Below are positions 53,121 through 63,051 of a DNA stretch of 64,000 nt, one piece after another (position 1 is the stretch's first letter; each line of letters begins with the position of its first letter). This stretch comes from Catenulispora sp. MAP5-51 (lineage in GTDB: Bacteria > Actinomycetota > Actinomycetes > Streptomycetales > Catenulisporaceae): the NCBI RefSeq assembly GCF_041261205.1, contig NZ_JBGCCH010000031.1, forward strand, positions 58,843-122,842, given 5' to 3'. The translations under genes were made by a program, and so were the position numbers. The notes under the pieces are model-generated. The model searched no databases and was not told the origin of the DNA. It was given only the letters and a program-made list of their open reading frames with translations.

Positions 53121-54568
53121 GCCCGGAGGACCGGGCGGCTTCCAGGCGGGTCATACAGAACGAGGTGGTGCCGACCATCTCGGGAAACCTGTTCCGTCCC
53201 GACCCGCCCGGGCAGGTGCCCGCGGCGGGGCCCGGGGCCCACGCGGGCTACACGGGTCCCGCGGGCCCCGCCGGTCCCACGGACTACACGGGTCCCACCG
53301 GTCCCACGGCGCTCACAGCTCACACGGCCCCCGCCGGCGACCCGCTCGCCGGCCTGGTTCCGCCGCCGGGCCCGTTCGCCGCCTCCGGCGCGCCCACCGC
53401 CCACGGCCCGGGCGCCCGTATCCCCGGCGCCTATATCCCGGCCGCTCACATGCCTGGCGCTCAAACACCCGGCGCCCAGCTCCCTGCCGCCGTGCCGATG
53501 ATCGGCGCCGCGGTCGCCGCCGCGAACTGGGCCGACCCGGCCGCGCAGGACGCGCCGACGGTGGAGTTCAAGGCGTTCAACAACGCCGTCGACGGCCGTC
53601 CCGCGCCGAACGTCGTGGCCCTGGGCGGCGGACACGGCCTGTCCGCGACCCTGGCCGCGCTGCGCACCGTCACCGACGCTCTGACCGCGATCGTCACCGT
53701 CGCCGACAACGGCGGCTCCTCCGGCCGCATCCGCCGCGAACTCGGCGGCCTGCCGCCCGGCGACCTGCGCATGGCACTGGCCGCGCTGTGCGGCGACGAC
53801 GAGTGGGGCCGCACCTGGGCCGACGTGCTCCAGCACCGCTTCGGCGGCCCGGCCGAGGGCGGCCTGCACGGCCACGCCGTCGGCAACCTGCTCATCGCCG
53901 CGCTGTGGGAACGGCTCGGCGACCCGGTGCGCGCCCTGGACTGGGTCGGCCGGCTGCTCGGCGCGCGCGGCCGGGTGCTGCCGATGTCGACGGTGCCGCT
54001 GGAGATCGAGGCCCTGGTGGCCGGCGCGGACCCGGCCGATCCCGGGGCCACCGGCGTCATCCGCGGCCAGCACGAGTTGGCCGTGACCCCCGGCCGGGTG
54101 CTCTCGGTCCGGCTCAGCCCGCCGGAGCCGCCGGCGGCTCCCGAGGCCGCGGCCGCCATCCGCGCCGCCGACTGGACGGTGCTGGGCCCGGGCTCCTGGT
54201 TCACCAGCGTCATCCCGCACCTGCTGGTCCCCGAACTGTGCGCGGCCCTGGCCGAGACCCGGGCCCGCAAGCTGCTGGTCTTCAACCTGTCCCCGCAGCC
54301 CGGCGAGACCGACGGCTACTCCGCCGAGCAGCACATCGAGGTCCTCGCCGACCACTGCCCGGGCCTGCGTCTGGACCTGGTCCTGGCCGATGAGATGTCC
54401 TGCGGTGCACCGCGCGTGTACGGCCCGATGGAGAAGGCCGCCGCCGCGCTCGGAGCGCGGGTGGTGCTCGCGCCGCTGGCCGCGCCGTACCGGGCCGGGG
54501 ACAAGAGCCCGCGGCACGATCACGCGCTGCTGGCGCAGGCGTTCCGCGGAGTCTTCGCCGGGGGCTGA
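53117..54568 (+). CDS. yvcK: YvcK/CofD-like gluconeogenesis factor with long disordered N-terminus
   Basis: The 483-residue protein has a YvcK core from about residue 160: VVALGGGHGLSATLAALR, VTVADNGGSSGRIRRELGGLPPGDLRM, GHAVGNLLIAALWE and VLGPGSWFTSVIPHLL. Family members bind UDP-sugars and control cell wall and carbon flow. Residues 1-155 are an unusual Gly/Pro/Ala/Thr extension with repeats (GPAGPAGPTDYTGPTGPT, PGARIPGAYIP), absent from typical 320-residue relatives. GTG 53117 overlaps the rapZ stop. An internal start near 53497 would give the usual length. Confidence 0.92.
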   Translation: MSPEDRAASRRVIQNEVVPTISGNLFRPDPPGQVPAAGPGAHAGYTGPAGPAGPTDYTGPTGPTALTAHTAPAGDPLAGLVPPPGPFAASGAPTAHGPGARIPGAYIPAAHMPGAQTPGAQLPAAVPMIGAAVAAANWADPAAQDAPTVEFKAFNNAVDGRPAPNVVALGGGHGLSATLAALRTVTDALTAIVTVADNGGSSGRIRRELGGLPPGDLRMALAALCGDDEWGRTWADVLQHRFGGPAEGGLHGHAVGNLLIAALWERLGDPVRALDWVGRLLGARGRVLPMSTVPLEIEALVAGADPADPGATGVIRGQHELAVTPGRVLSVRLSPPEPPAAPEAAAAIRAADWTVLGPGSWFTSVIPHLLVPELCAALAETRARKLLVFNLSPQPGETDGYSAEQHIEVLADHCPGLRLDLVLADEMSCGAPRVYGPMEKAAAALGARVVLAPLAAPYRAGDKSPRHDHALLAQAFRGVFAGG

Positions 54569-54642
54569 TCCGCCCTCGTCAGGGTGCTGAATCCCTCGTA
54601 AGGGTGATTGTCGCGGGGGAGGCGTCGCAGGATACTCACTGC

Positions 54643-55365
54643 ATGCTGCGTAGGTTCTTCGCCTTCGCCTCCGTTTCGGCAGCGACCCTGAACCTTGGTC
54701 GTGGCCCCGGCGCAGGCCCAGGCAGGCGGCTTCCACAAGTACGTCGCCCTCGGCGACTCCTACACCGCGGTCGGCGATCTGCTGAAGCCGGCCGACGGAC
54801 CGATCGGCGGCAACGACATCGGCTTCGGCGACATCGTGACCACCTGCGGCGAGCTGTCGCTCGACGTCTTCGGCAACCCCTGCCAGCAGCACTTCACCTC
54901 CGGCGGCACCGACGAACTCGCGGCGCGGATCGACGCCCTGGCGCCGACGATCGACACCGTGATCGCCGGCATCCGCCCACCCGTCTCCCACCACCGCCCG
55001 TTAAGGAGACGCTTCGCGTCGCAGTGTTGATGGCGGCCCCGCACGCCACCGTCGTCGTGGTCGGCTACCTGCCGGTGTTGCCCGCGGCGTGGGGGTGCCG
55101 GCCGAGCATGCCGGTGGCACTCGGGGACGTGCCGTGGCTGCACGGGATCGAACAGAAGCTGAACGACATGCTGGCGCAGCGGGCTGCCGCCGACGGGGCC
55201 CTGAGCGTGAACCCGAACGGGGTAAGCGGGCGTGACGCCTGCCAGCTGCCGTGGACCCGCTGGGTCGAGCCGGTGATCCCGGCGCAGCCGGCCGCGCCGG
55301 TGCATCCGAACCCGGCCGGCCAGAGCGCGGTCGCGGCGATGACCGCCGGACGTTTGGGCCGGTAA
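54643..55365 (+). pseudogene. SGNH/GDSL hydrolase pseudogene
   Basis: ATG 54643 starts a signal-peptide frame (MLRRFFAFASVSAATLNL). The reading then moves to the next frame (VVAPAQAQAGGFHKYVALGDSYT) near 54695, and back again near 55000 (MAAPHATVVVVGYLPVLP... to the stop at 55365). It keeps block I GDS and GGND of secreted SGNH hydrolases but the usual 50-70 residues between them are missing (GDSYTAVGDLLKPADGPIGGND). Two frameshifts and a deletion mark it as dead. It lies between yvcK and whiA, which are usually adjacent. Confidence 0.8.
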
Positions 55366-55615
55366 CCGCAGCGTAGGCACCCATCGGGAACCGCGCGGCC
55401 TGTCGGTCCGTCTTATCCCTACGGGCACCCGAACCGCACCGTCCGGCCGGCCGTCAGACCGACGTTGGGCCGAACGAGCGTCATCCAACCTCGTGAATGC
55501 GTCAGGCGGAAGCACCTGGCGCCCCTTGGCGTTGGCTAGGGTGGACCGGTCACGGGAACGGTTCCAGCTCGGTACGCTGAGCTGCGGTAACAGGCGAAAA
55601 AGGGGTAGCTGCGCG

Positions 55616-56773
55616 ATGGCGATGACGGCGGCGGTCAAGGACGAGCTGAGCCGCCTGGCGGTGACCAAGCCCTGCTGCCGCAAGGCCGAGGTGGCCTCGG
55701 TGTTCCGGTACGGCGGGTCCCTGCACATCGTCTCGGGGCGGATCGCCATCGAGGCCGAGCTCGACACCGGGGCCGCGGCCCGGCGGCTGCGCAAGGACAT
55801 CTGGGAGGTCTACTCCCACCGCGCCGAGCTGGTCATCCAGTCCCCGGGCGGCCTGCGGCGCGGGCACCGCTACCAGCTGCGGGTGTCCGCCGGGGGCGAG
55901 GCGATGGCCCGGCAGATCGGCATGGTCGACGGGCAGGGGCGCCCGGCCTTCGGCCTGCCCCCGTACCTGGTGAACGGCCCGCTGTGCGACTGCGAGGCGG
56001 TCTGGCGCGGGGCGTTCCTGGCCCACGGCAGCCTCACCGAGCCCGGCCGCAGCTCCGCGCTGGAGATCAACTGCCCGAACATGGAGTCGGCGATCGCCCT
56101 GGCCGGGGCCGCGCGCCGGCTGGGCATCTCCGGCGCCAAGCACCGCGAGGTGCGCGGCAGCGACCGGGTGGTGCTGCGCGACGGCGACGCGATCAGCGCG
56201 CTGCTGACCCGCCTGGGCGCGCACGAGGCGGTGCTGGCCTGGGAGGAGCGGCGGATGCGGCGCGAGGTGCGCGCCACCGCCAACCGGCTGGCCAACTTCG
56301 ACGACGCCAACCTGCGCCGCAGCGCCCGCGCCGCAGTGGCCGCCGGGGCCCGGGTCTCCCGCGCGCTGGAGATCCTCGGCGAGGAGGCGCCGGAGCACCT
56401 GGCCGCCGCCGGCCGGCTGCGCCTGGACCACAAGCAGGCCTCGCTGGAGGAGCTGGGGACGCTGGCCGACCCGCCGCTGACCAAGGACGCGATCGCCGGA
56501 CGGATCCGGCGGCTGCTGGCGATGGCCGACCGGCGGGCGTTCGAGCTGGGCGTGGACGGGACCGATGTGCCGACGCACGGAGGCGGATACGGACCGGCGT
56601 CCGTTTTCCTGAAAGACGAATCGGGCATGGCGCGCCCGGCGGTCCCGGCGCAGGCTGGCGCGGGTCCGGCGGCCTCGGCCGGGCAGACGTCCGACGACTT
56701 ACCGGCGAGTATGGATTCTGCGATCGTCTCGCAGGTCGGGCCGGGTGCGCTGTCCTCACCGGGTTCGCGATAG
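55616..56773 (+). CDS. whiA: Sporulation regulator WhiA
   Basis: The 385-residue protein has the LAGLIDADG-like N-terminal half ([49 protein letters not shown]) and the C-terminal helix-turn-helix ([31 protein letters not shown] near 275-305). In actinomycetes WhiA works with WhiB in sporulation septation. A tail of about 60 residues past the family end (Ala/Ser/Gly-rich) is unusual. ATG 55616 follows AAAAAGGGG. Confidence 0.95.
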   Translation: MAMTAAVKDELSRLAVTKPCCRKAEVASVFRYGGSLHIVSGRIAIEAELDTGAAARRLRKDIWEVYSHRAELVIQSPGGLRRGHRYQLRVSAGGEAMARQIGMVDGQGRPAFGLPPYLVNGPLCDCEAVWRGAFLAHGSLTEPGRSSALEINCPNMESAIALAGAARRLGISGAKHREVRGSDRVVLRDGDAISALLTRLGAHEAVLAWEERRMRREVRATANRLANFDDANLRRSARAAVAAGARVSRALEILGEEAPEHLAAAGRLRLDHKQASLEELGTLADPPLTKDAIAGRIRRLLAMADRRAFELGVDGTDVPTHGGGYGPASVFLKDESGMARPAVPAQAGAGPAASAGQTSDDLPASMDSAIVSQVGPGALSSPGSR

Positions 56774-57913
<1,140 letters not shown>

Positions 57914-57926
57914 CCGACCACCGAAA

Positions 57927-57976
57927 CCCGTGCCCGCACGAGTCCTTCTGGTCAGAGGGGCTCGCGCGGGTTTTTC
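57927..57976 (+). terminator. Terminator-like hairpin between gap and pgk
   Basis: AACCCGTGCCCGCACGAG near 57927 can pair imperfectly with CTCGCGCGGGTT near 57961-57972, followed by TTTTT. It may partially terminate gap transcripts and lower pgk expression. Confidence 0.6.
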
Positions 57977-57997
57977 GTTGAGTATGAAGGAATGTCT

Positions 57998-59191
57998 ATG
58001 AAGACCCTCGACGACCTCGACGTCGCCGGCAAGAAGGTCCTGCTCCGCTCGGACCTGAACGTCCCGCTGGACGGCGACCGCATCACCGACGACGGCCGCA
58101 TCCGCGCCTCGGTCCCGACGATCAACGCGCTGCTCGCCAAGGGCGCCAAGGTGATCATCGCGGCGCACCTGGGCCGCCCGAAGGGCGAGCCGGACCCCAA
58201 GTACAGCCTGGCCCCGGTCGCCCAGCGGCTCGGCGAGCTGCTGGACGTCCCGGTCACCTTCGCCGCCGACACCGTGGGCGAATCGGCGCAGGCCGCCGTG
58301 GCCGCGATGCCGGAGCGCTCGGTGGTGCTGCTGGAGAACGTCCGCTTCAACGCCGGCGAGACGGCCAAGGACGACGCCGCCCGCGGCGCGTTCGCCGACC
58401 AGCTCGCGGCCCTGGCGGACGTGTTCGTCTCCGACGGCTTCGGCGCCGTGCACCGCAAGCACGCCTCGGTCTACGACATCGCCACCCGGCTCCCGGCCGG
58501 CGCCGGCCTGCTGATCCAGGCCGAGGTCGAGGTCCTGAAGAAGCTCACCGAGGACGTCGCGCGCCCCTACGCGGTGGTCCTGGGCGGCTCGAAGGTCTCC
58601 GACAAGCTCGCGGTCATCGCGAACCTGCTGGAGAAGGCCGACAGCATCCTGGTCGGCGGCGGCATGGTGTTCACCTTCCTCAAGGCCCAGGGCTTCGAGG
58701 TCGGCAAGTCGCTGCTGGAAGAGGACCAGATCGACACGGTGAAGGGCTATCTGCAGCGCGCGGCCGAGCGCGGCGTGGAGTTCGTGCTGCCGATCGACAT
58801 CATCGCGGCCACCGCGTTCGCCGCGGACGCCGACCACGAGGTGGTCTCGGCCTCGGCGATCCCGGCCGACCGCCTGGGCCTGGACATCGGCCCGGAGTCC
58901 GGCAAGCTGTTCGCGAACAAGCTCTCCAACGCCAAGACCATCTTCTGGAACGGCCCGATGGGCGTGTTCGAGATGGAGCCGTACGTCGGCGGCACCCGCG
59001 CCGTGGCGCAGGGCCTGATCGACTCCGACGCGTTCACCGTGGTCGGCGGCGGCGACTCGGCCGCGGCGGTGCGTACGCTGGGCTTCGACGAGGCCTCGTT
59101 CGGCCACATCTCCACCGGCGGCGGCGCGAGCCTTGAGTACCTGGAGGGCAAGACCCTTCCCGGTCTGGCCGTGCTCGAGGAAGGGAAGTAG
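57998..59191 (+). CDS. pgk: Phosphoglycerate kinase
   Basis: The 397-residue protein is full length: [13 protein letters not shown] at the start, AHLGRPKG near 51, the hinge and [11 protein letters not shown] near 193, and [11 protein letters not shown] near 350 with the nucleotide loop. It transfers phosphate from 1,3-BPG to ADP. ATG 57998 is preferred over ATG 57992, because AAGGA lies 6 nt upstream of it. The stop is 5 bp before the tandem tpiA-start repeats. Confidence 0.97.
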   Translation: MKTLDDLDVAGKKVLLRSDLNVPLDGDRITDDGRIRASVPTINALLAKGAKVIIAAHLGRPKGEPDPKYSLAPVAQRLGELLDVPVTFAADTVGESAQAAVAAMPERSVVLLENVRFNAGETAKDDAARGAFADQLAALADVFVSDGFGAVHRKHASVYDIATRLPAGAGLLIQAEVEVLKKLTEDVARPYAVVLGGSKVSDKLAVIANLLEKADSILVGGGMVFTFLKAQGFEVGKSLLEEDQIDTVKGYLQRAAERGVEFVLPIDIIAATAFAADADHEVVSASAIPADRLGLDIGPESGKLFANKLSNAKTIFWNGPMGVFEMEPYVGGTRAVAQGLIDSDAFTVVGGGDSAAAVRTLGFDEASFGHISTGGGASLEYLEGKTLPGLAVLEEGK

Positions 59192-59196
59192 TCCTC

Positions 59197-59314
59197 ATGA
59201 CTGACCGCAAGCCGCTTATCTGTACAGCCCGGTACTGCCGGAAGGTGAGCTTCTGATGTCCGACCGCAAGCCGCTTATCTGTACAGCCCGGTACTGCCGG
59301 AAGGTGAGCTTCTG
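59197..59314 (+). repeat. Two 59-bp tandem copies of the tpiA start, each a 19-codon micro-ORF
   Basis: The unit ATG(T/A)C(C/T)GACCGCAAGCCGCTT... is repeated at 59197 and 59256, and the tpiA ATG follows at 59315, all spaced 59 bp. Each copy opens a frame [20 protein letters not shown] and ends in TGA overlapping the next ATG (TGATG). GGAAGGTGAGC precedes the second copy and tpiA. The units differ only by ACT versus TCC in codon 2. The first codons mimic TpiA (MSDRKPL). Confidence 0.9.
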
Positions 59315-60106
59315 ATGTCCGACCGCAAGCCGCTCATGGCCGGCAACTGGAAGATGAACCTCAATCACTTCGAGGCCATGAAGCACGTCCAGGAGCTGGC
59401 GTTCTCGCTGAACGACAAGGACTTCGACGCGGTCGACGTGGCGGTCCTGGTGCCGTTCACCGACCTGCGCTCGGTCCAGACCCTGGTGCAGGGCGACAAG
59501 CTGCGCATCCAGTACGGCGCGCAGGACGTCTCCGAGCACGTCTCCGGCGCCTACACCGGCGACATCTCCGCGGCGATGCTGGCCAAGCTGGACTGCCACT
59601 ACGTGGTGGTCGGCCACTCCGAGCGCCGCCAGTACCACGGCGAGACCGACGCGCTGGTCGCGGCCAAGGCCGTGGCCGCGCGCAAGCACGGGATCACGCC
59701 GATCGTCTGCGTCGGGGAGCACCTGGACGTCCGCAAGGACGGCGCGCACGTGGCGCACTGCGTGGAGCAGACCCGCGGCTCGCTGGCGGGCCTGACCGCC
59801 GAGCAGGTCCAGGCCTCGGTCATCGCCTACGAGCCGGTCTGGGCGATCGGCACCGGCGAGGTCGCGACCCCCGAGGACGCCCAGGAGGTGTGCGCCGCGA
59901 TCCGCGTCGAGCTGGGCACTCTGTTCGACGAGAGCGTGGCGGAGAACACCCGGATCCTGTACGGCGGCTCGGTGAAGGGCGCCAACGCCGCCGAGCTGAT
60001 GGCGCAGCCCGACATCGACGGCGCGCTGGTCGGCGGGGCCTCCCTGGACGCCGCGGACTTCACGAAGATCGTGCGTTTCCGGGATTCTGCTGTCGCCGCT
60101 GGCTGA
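59315..60106 (+). CDS. tpiA: Triosephosphate isomerase
   Basis: The 263-residue enzyme has [13 protein letters not shown] (Asn-Lys), VGHSERR near 100 (His) and [11 protein letters not shown] near 170 with the catalytic Glu. It interconverts DHAP and GAP. The start at 59315 follows GGAAGGTGAGC and overlaps the TGA of a micro-ORF, so initiation may depend on coupled termination upstream. The protein itself is normal. Confidence 0.97.
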   Translation: MSDRKPLMAGNWKMNLNHFEAMKHVQELAFSLNDKDFDAVDVAVLVPFTDLRSVQTLVQGDKLRIQYGAQDVSEHVSGAYTGDISAAMLAKLDCHYVVVGHSERRQYHGETDALVAAKAVAARKHGITPIVCVGEHLDVRKDGAHVAHCVEQTRGSLAGLTAEQVQASVIAYEPVWAIGTGEVATPEDAQEVCAAIRVELGTLFDESVAENTRILYGGSVKGANAAELMAQPDIDGALVGGASLDAADFTKIVRFRDSAVAAG

Positions 60107-60191
60107 GCACCGGTTCCATTGCGTAATGTAGGGGCGGGGTGCTGTGGCATCCCGTCCCTGTCCTTATCGGAAAAGCGAGTGGACCGCCGAA

Positions 60192-60437
60192 GTGACTCTT
60201 TACCAGTGGATCGTCTCAGGCATCCTGGTCGCGACCAGCCTGCTCCTCATCATGTCGGTGCTCCTGCACAAGGGTAAGGGCGGTGGCCTGTCCGACATGT
60301 TCGGCGGCGGCGTGTCCGGCGGCCTGCAGGGCTCCTCGGTGGTGGAGCGCAACCTGGACCGGATCAGTGTGGTCCTGTCGCTGATCTGGATCTCGTGCAT
60401 CGTGGGCCTGGCGCTCATGTACAAGCACAACTTCTAG
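60192..60437 (+). CDS. secG: Preprotein translocase subunit SecG
   Basis: The 81-residue protein has the two SecG helices (about 4-25, WIVSGILVATSLLLIMSVLL, and 57-78) and the linker HKGKGGGLSDMFGGGVSGGLQGSSVVERNL. It is part of the SecYEG channel. GTG 60192 starts the first helix; the upstream in-frame codons lack a ribosome-binding site. It closes the gap-pgk-tpiA cluster and is followed by a strong terminator. Confidence 0.95.
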   Translation: MTLYQWIVSGILVATSLLLIMSVLLHKGKGGGLSDMFGGGVSGGLQGSSVVERNLDRISVVLSLIWISCIVGLALMYKHNF

Positions 60438-60457
60438 GCGACGCAGGGCAGAAACGC

Positions 60458-60497
60458 AGGCGCCCGCCCGGACTCGGTCCGGGCAGGCGCCTTTTTT
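60458..60497 (+). terminator. Strong intrinsic terminator after secG
   Basis: A 16-bp stem with one mismatch (60458-60473 with 60477-60492) and a TCG loop is followed by six T residues. Confidence 0.9.
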
Positions 60498-60515
60498 GCG
60501 GAGTCGCCCGCCTGA

Positions 60516-61298
60516 TCACCGCCGCGGGTCGAGGAAGTCCACCATCGCCGCCACGAACTCCGGCGCCGAAGCCGCCCTGCCATGGTCCCCGGGCATCGTG
60601 GCCTTCGTGGCCCGCGGCAGGGCCGCCACCAACTCGTCGACCGACACCGCGCGCTCGTCCTCGGTGCCCATCGCGACCAGCGTCGGGACCTGCACGCGTC
60701 CCAGCTCCTGCGCCGGGGTGGCCACCAGCGAGTCCAGCGCCATCATCAGTACGGCCGGATCGTCGCCGTTCGCGCGCATCCACGCCGCGAACCGCTCCTG
60801 CTGCGAGCCCGGCTCGGGCGGTTCGGTCGCGGCGACGATCCGCTGCAGCATCGTGCTCGCCCCGCCGCTGATCCCGAGGACCTGCCGCATCCCTTGCCCC
60901 GCGACCACCGCCCGGCCCGGTGTCGCGCCGCGCACCAGCATGCGCACCACGATGCGGGCGCCGAGCGAGTAGCCGCCGAGGTCGTAGTCCTGCGGTCCGT
61001 GCAGGCCGAGGTGGTCCAGGAACGCCAGGGTGTCCTCGGTCAGGATGTCGGGCGGGAACGCGGCGGCGTCGCGGGGCTTGGCGCTGGCGCCGTGGCCGCG
61101 GAAGTCCGGCAGGATCACGCGGTGGCCGCGGGCCGCGAGCGCCGCGGCCTGGCCGTGCCGGGTCCACAGTGTCCCGTCGCCCATGGCGCCGTGCAGCAGG
61201 ACCAGGGGCCTGCCTTCGCCCAGCTCGCGGTGGGCGAGGCGGATTCCGTCACGGGTGGTGAAGAAGGACACTGCGGGTTCGGGCGTGGGCTCAGACAT
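60516..61298 (-). CDS. Alpha/beta-fold hydrolase
   Basis: The 260-residue protein has the oxyanion region VLLHGAMGDGTLW (about 33-45), the nucleophile elbow YSLGAR near 113-118 (Gly-Tyr-Ser-Leu-Gly), and a C-terminal catalytic His in MPGDHGRAA. It resembles the short-tail esterase/haloperoxidase-like group. The substrate is unknown. A leaderless -10 box precedes ATG 61298. Confidence 0.9.
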   Translation of the reverse strand: MSEPTPEPAVSFFTTRDGIRLAHRELGEGRPLVLLHGAMGDGTLWTRHGQAAALAARGHRVILPDFRGHGASAKPRDAAAFPPDILTEDTLAFLDHLGLHGPQDYDLGGYSLGARIVVRMLVRGATPGRAVVAGQGMRQVLGISGGASTMLQRIVAATEPPEPGSQQERFAAWMRANGDDPAVLMMALDSLVATPAQELGRVQVPTLVAMGTEDERAVSVDELVAALPRATKATMPGDHGRAASAPEFVAAMVDFLDPRR

Positions 61299-61305
61299 GT
61301 GCCGG

Positions 61306-61311
61306 AGCGTA
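61306..61311 (-). promoter_or_regulatory. Leaderless -10 box of hydrolase
   Basis: On the minus strand TACGCT lies 7 nt before ATG 61298. Confidence 0.45.
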
Positions 61312-61390
61312 TACCGGCCGGTGCGGCTGCTCGTTCAATCGGCCGCTTGGCCGCTTGGCCGCTTGGCTACTCGGTTACTCGGATGCTCGG

Positions 61391-62272
61391 CTACTCGCCG
61401 AAGTAGTGGCCCTCGTCGAGGTCTGCGATGAGCCCCGGCTCGGCCGGCTCCCAGCCCAGCAGTTCCCGAGTCGCCGCATTGGGCATCGTGATGTCCATGG
61501 CGGCGAACGGGAAGCCCCTGAAGTGCTCCTCGGCCTGCTCCGCCGGGATGCTGACCGCTGGCACCCCGAGATGCCGCCCGATCGTCTCGGCGATCCGCCG
61601 CACCGCGATGCCCTCCTCGGCGGCGGCGAACAACTGCGTCCCGGCCGGCGCCTTGTCCAGCGCCAGCCGGTACAGCCGGGCGACGTCCAGCACATGCCCG
61701 GCCGGCCAGCGGTTGGCGCCCTCGCCGACGTAGCCGGACACGCCGCGTTCGCGCGCGATGCGGATCATCTGCGGGATGAAGCCGTGCTTGTCGCGCGAAC
61801 TGTGGGTGACCGACGGGATGGCCATGAAGATGGTGCGCACATCCTGCTCGGTGTACTCCTGCAGCGCCTTGGTGACGGCCGAACGCGGGTTGGCGGCGAA
61901 GGCGGCGTCGCGCTGTGCGTCGCCGGTGCGGCGGATGCCGATGCCGACCAGCGTCTTGCCGCTGCCGGCCAGGGCCTCGCCGAAGGTACGAACGGCGGCC
62001 AGATCCGTCGCGGCGGCCTCGGGGAAGCGGCCGGCGAACACGGTGGCGTGGTCGAAGGCGAGATGCACGACGGCCTCGGCGTCGACGGCGGCGGTCCGCA
62101 GACCGTCCAGGTCGGCCAGCTCGCCGCGCCGGACCTCGGCGCCCAGCGCCGCGACCTTGGCGGCGGAGTCGTCGGAGCGGGCCAGGCCCACCACCTGGTG
62201 GCCGGCCTGAAGGAGTTCGGGGATGACGGCGGAACCGATGTAGCCGCTGGCACCGGTGACGAAGATACGCAT
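61391..62272 (-). CDS. Extended SDR (NAD-dependent epimerase/NmrA-like) oxidoreductase
   Basis: The 293-residue protein has the Rossmann motif VTGASGYIGSAV at about 5-16 and an atypical active site: the usual YxxxK is replaced, SVTHSSRDKHGF being at the site. It is probably an NAD(P)H-binding oxidoreductase of the atypical extended SDR type. GGGAG precedes ATG 62272. A TetR-family regulator is divergent, with two operators between them, and most likely controls this gene. Confidence 0.88.
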   Translation of the reverse strand: MRIFVTGASGYIGSAVIPELLQAGHQVVGLARSDDSAAKVAALGAEVRRGELADLDGLRTAAVDAEAVVHLAFDHATVFAGRFPEAAATDLAAVRTFGEALAGSGKTLVGIGIRRTGDAQRDAAFAANPRSAVTKALQEYTEQDVRTIFMAIPSVTHSSRDKHGFIPQMIRIARERGVSGYVGEGANRWPAGHVLDVARLYRLALDKAPAGTQLFAAAEEGIAVRRIAETIGRHLGVPAVSIPAEQAEEHFRGFPFAAMDITMPNAATRELLGWEPAEPGLIADLDEGHYFGE

Positions 62273-62290
62273 GGGGGACTCCCGGAAAAG

Positions 62291-62311
62291 TGATGTGACT
62301 CGGTAACGTCA
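62291..62311. promoter_or_regulatory. TetR operator 2 (weaker)
   Basis: The left half-site TGATGTGAC is identical to that of operator 1 and has the same 3-bp spacer. The right half GTAACGTCA matches 7 of 9 bases. It lies 19 bp before the SDR start. Confidence 0.65.
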
Positions 62312-62333
62312 CTGTCCGGCCACTGTAGCGCAG

Positions 62334-62354
62334 TGATGTGACCGAGTCACATCA
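62334..62354. promoter_or_regulatory. TetR operator 1 (perfect palindrome)
   Basis: TGATGTGAC and GTCACATCA are perfect complements separated by CGA. The site ends 2 bp before the tetR -10 box and is 43 bp (about four turns) from operator 2. Confidence 0.8.
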
Positions 62355-62356
62355 AC

Positions 62357-62362
62357 TAGGCT
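62357..62362 (+). promoter_or_regulatory. Leaderless -10 box of tetR
   Basis: TAGGCT lies 6 nt before ATG 62369, next to operator 1, so TetR binding would block its own promoter. Confidence 0.55.
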
Positions 62363-62368
62363 GTCCCC

Positions 62369-62944
62369 ATGGCCCGATGGGAACCGAACGCACGCGAACG
62401 CCTGGTCCGAGCCTCCGTGGACCTGTTCACCGAACAGGGCTACGAGGCCACCACCGTCACGCAGATCGCCGACCGGGCCGGCGGCCTGACCAAGACCACC
62501 TTCTTCCGCCACTTCCCCGACAAACGCGAGGTCCTGTTCGCCGGCCAGGAGACGCACGTCCGACTCCTCACCGACGGCATCGCCGCCGCCCCCGCCGCCG
62601 CCACCCCGCTGGAGGCCGTCGGCACCGCGCTCGACGCACTGACCGACTCCTTCACCGACGACCGCCGCGACCTCGGAGCCCGACTCACCGTCCTGATCGC
62701 CGCCAACACCGAACTCCAAGAGCGCTCCGTCTACAAGAGCACCGTCCTGGCAGCCGCCATGGCACAGGGCCTGCGCAAGCGCGACGTCCCGGAGCGCACC
62801 GCGAACCTGGCGGCCGAGATCGGCATGGCGGCCTTCAACGAGGCCTTCACCCACTGGGCCGACCCGGCCGACCGGCGCGCGCTGAGGGAACACGCGCGAG
62901 AGGCGCTCGACGGGATGCGGGCGGCGGTCGCGGAGCTGGGCTGA
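62369..62944 (+). CDS. TetR-family transcriptional regulator
   Basis: The 191-residue protein has the TetR helix-turn-helix near 10-57 (RERLVRASVDLFTEQGYEATTVTQIADRAGGLTKTTFFRHFPDK). The C-terminal ligand domain is helical and ends in a short acidic tail. It is divergent from the SDR with two operators between. The ligand is unknown. Confidence 0.94.
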   Translation: MARWEPNARERLVRASVDLFTEQGYEATTVTQIADRAGGLTKTTFFRHFPDKREVLFAGQETHVRLLTDGIAAAPAAATPLEAVGTALDALTDSFTDDRRDLGARLTVLIAANTELQERSVYKSTVLAAAMAQGLRKRDVPERTANLAAEIGMAAFNEAFTHWADPADRRALREHAREALDGMRAAVAELG

Positions 62945-63051
62945 GGCTGGATGCCGGGGGCGATTCTGACTTGTGGGTGGGTGGGTGCGGCTGAGCTGGT
63001 TGGCTGCGGTTCGTTCGGGGGCTGACAGGCACAGGCGTTTTTTGACGGCTG

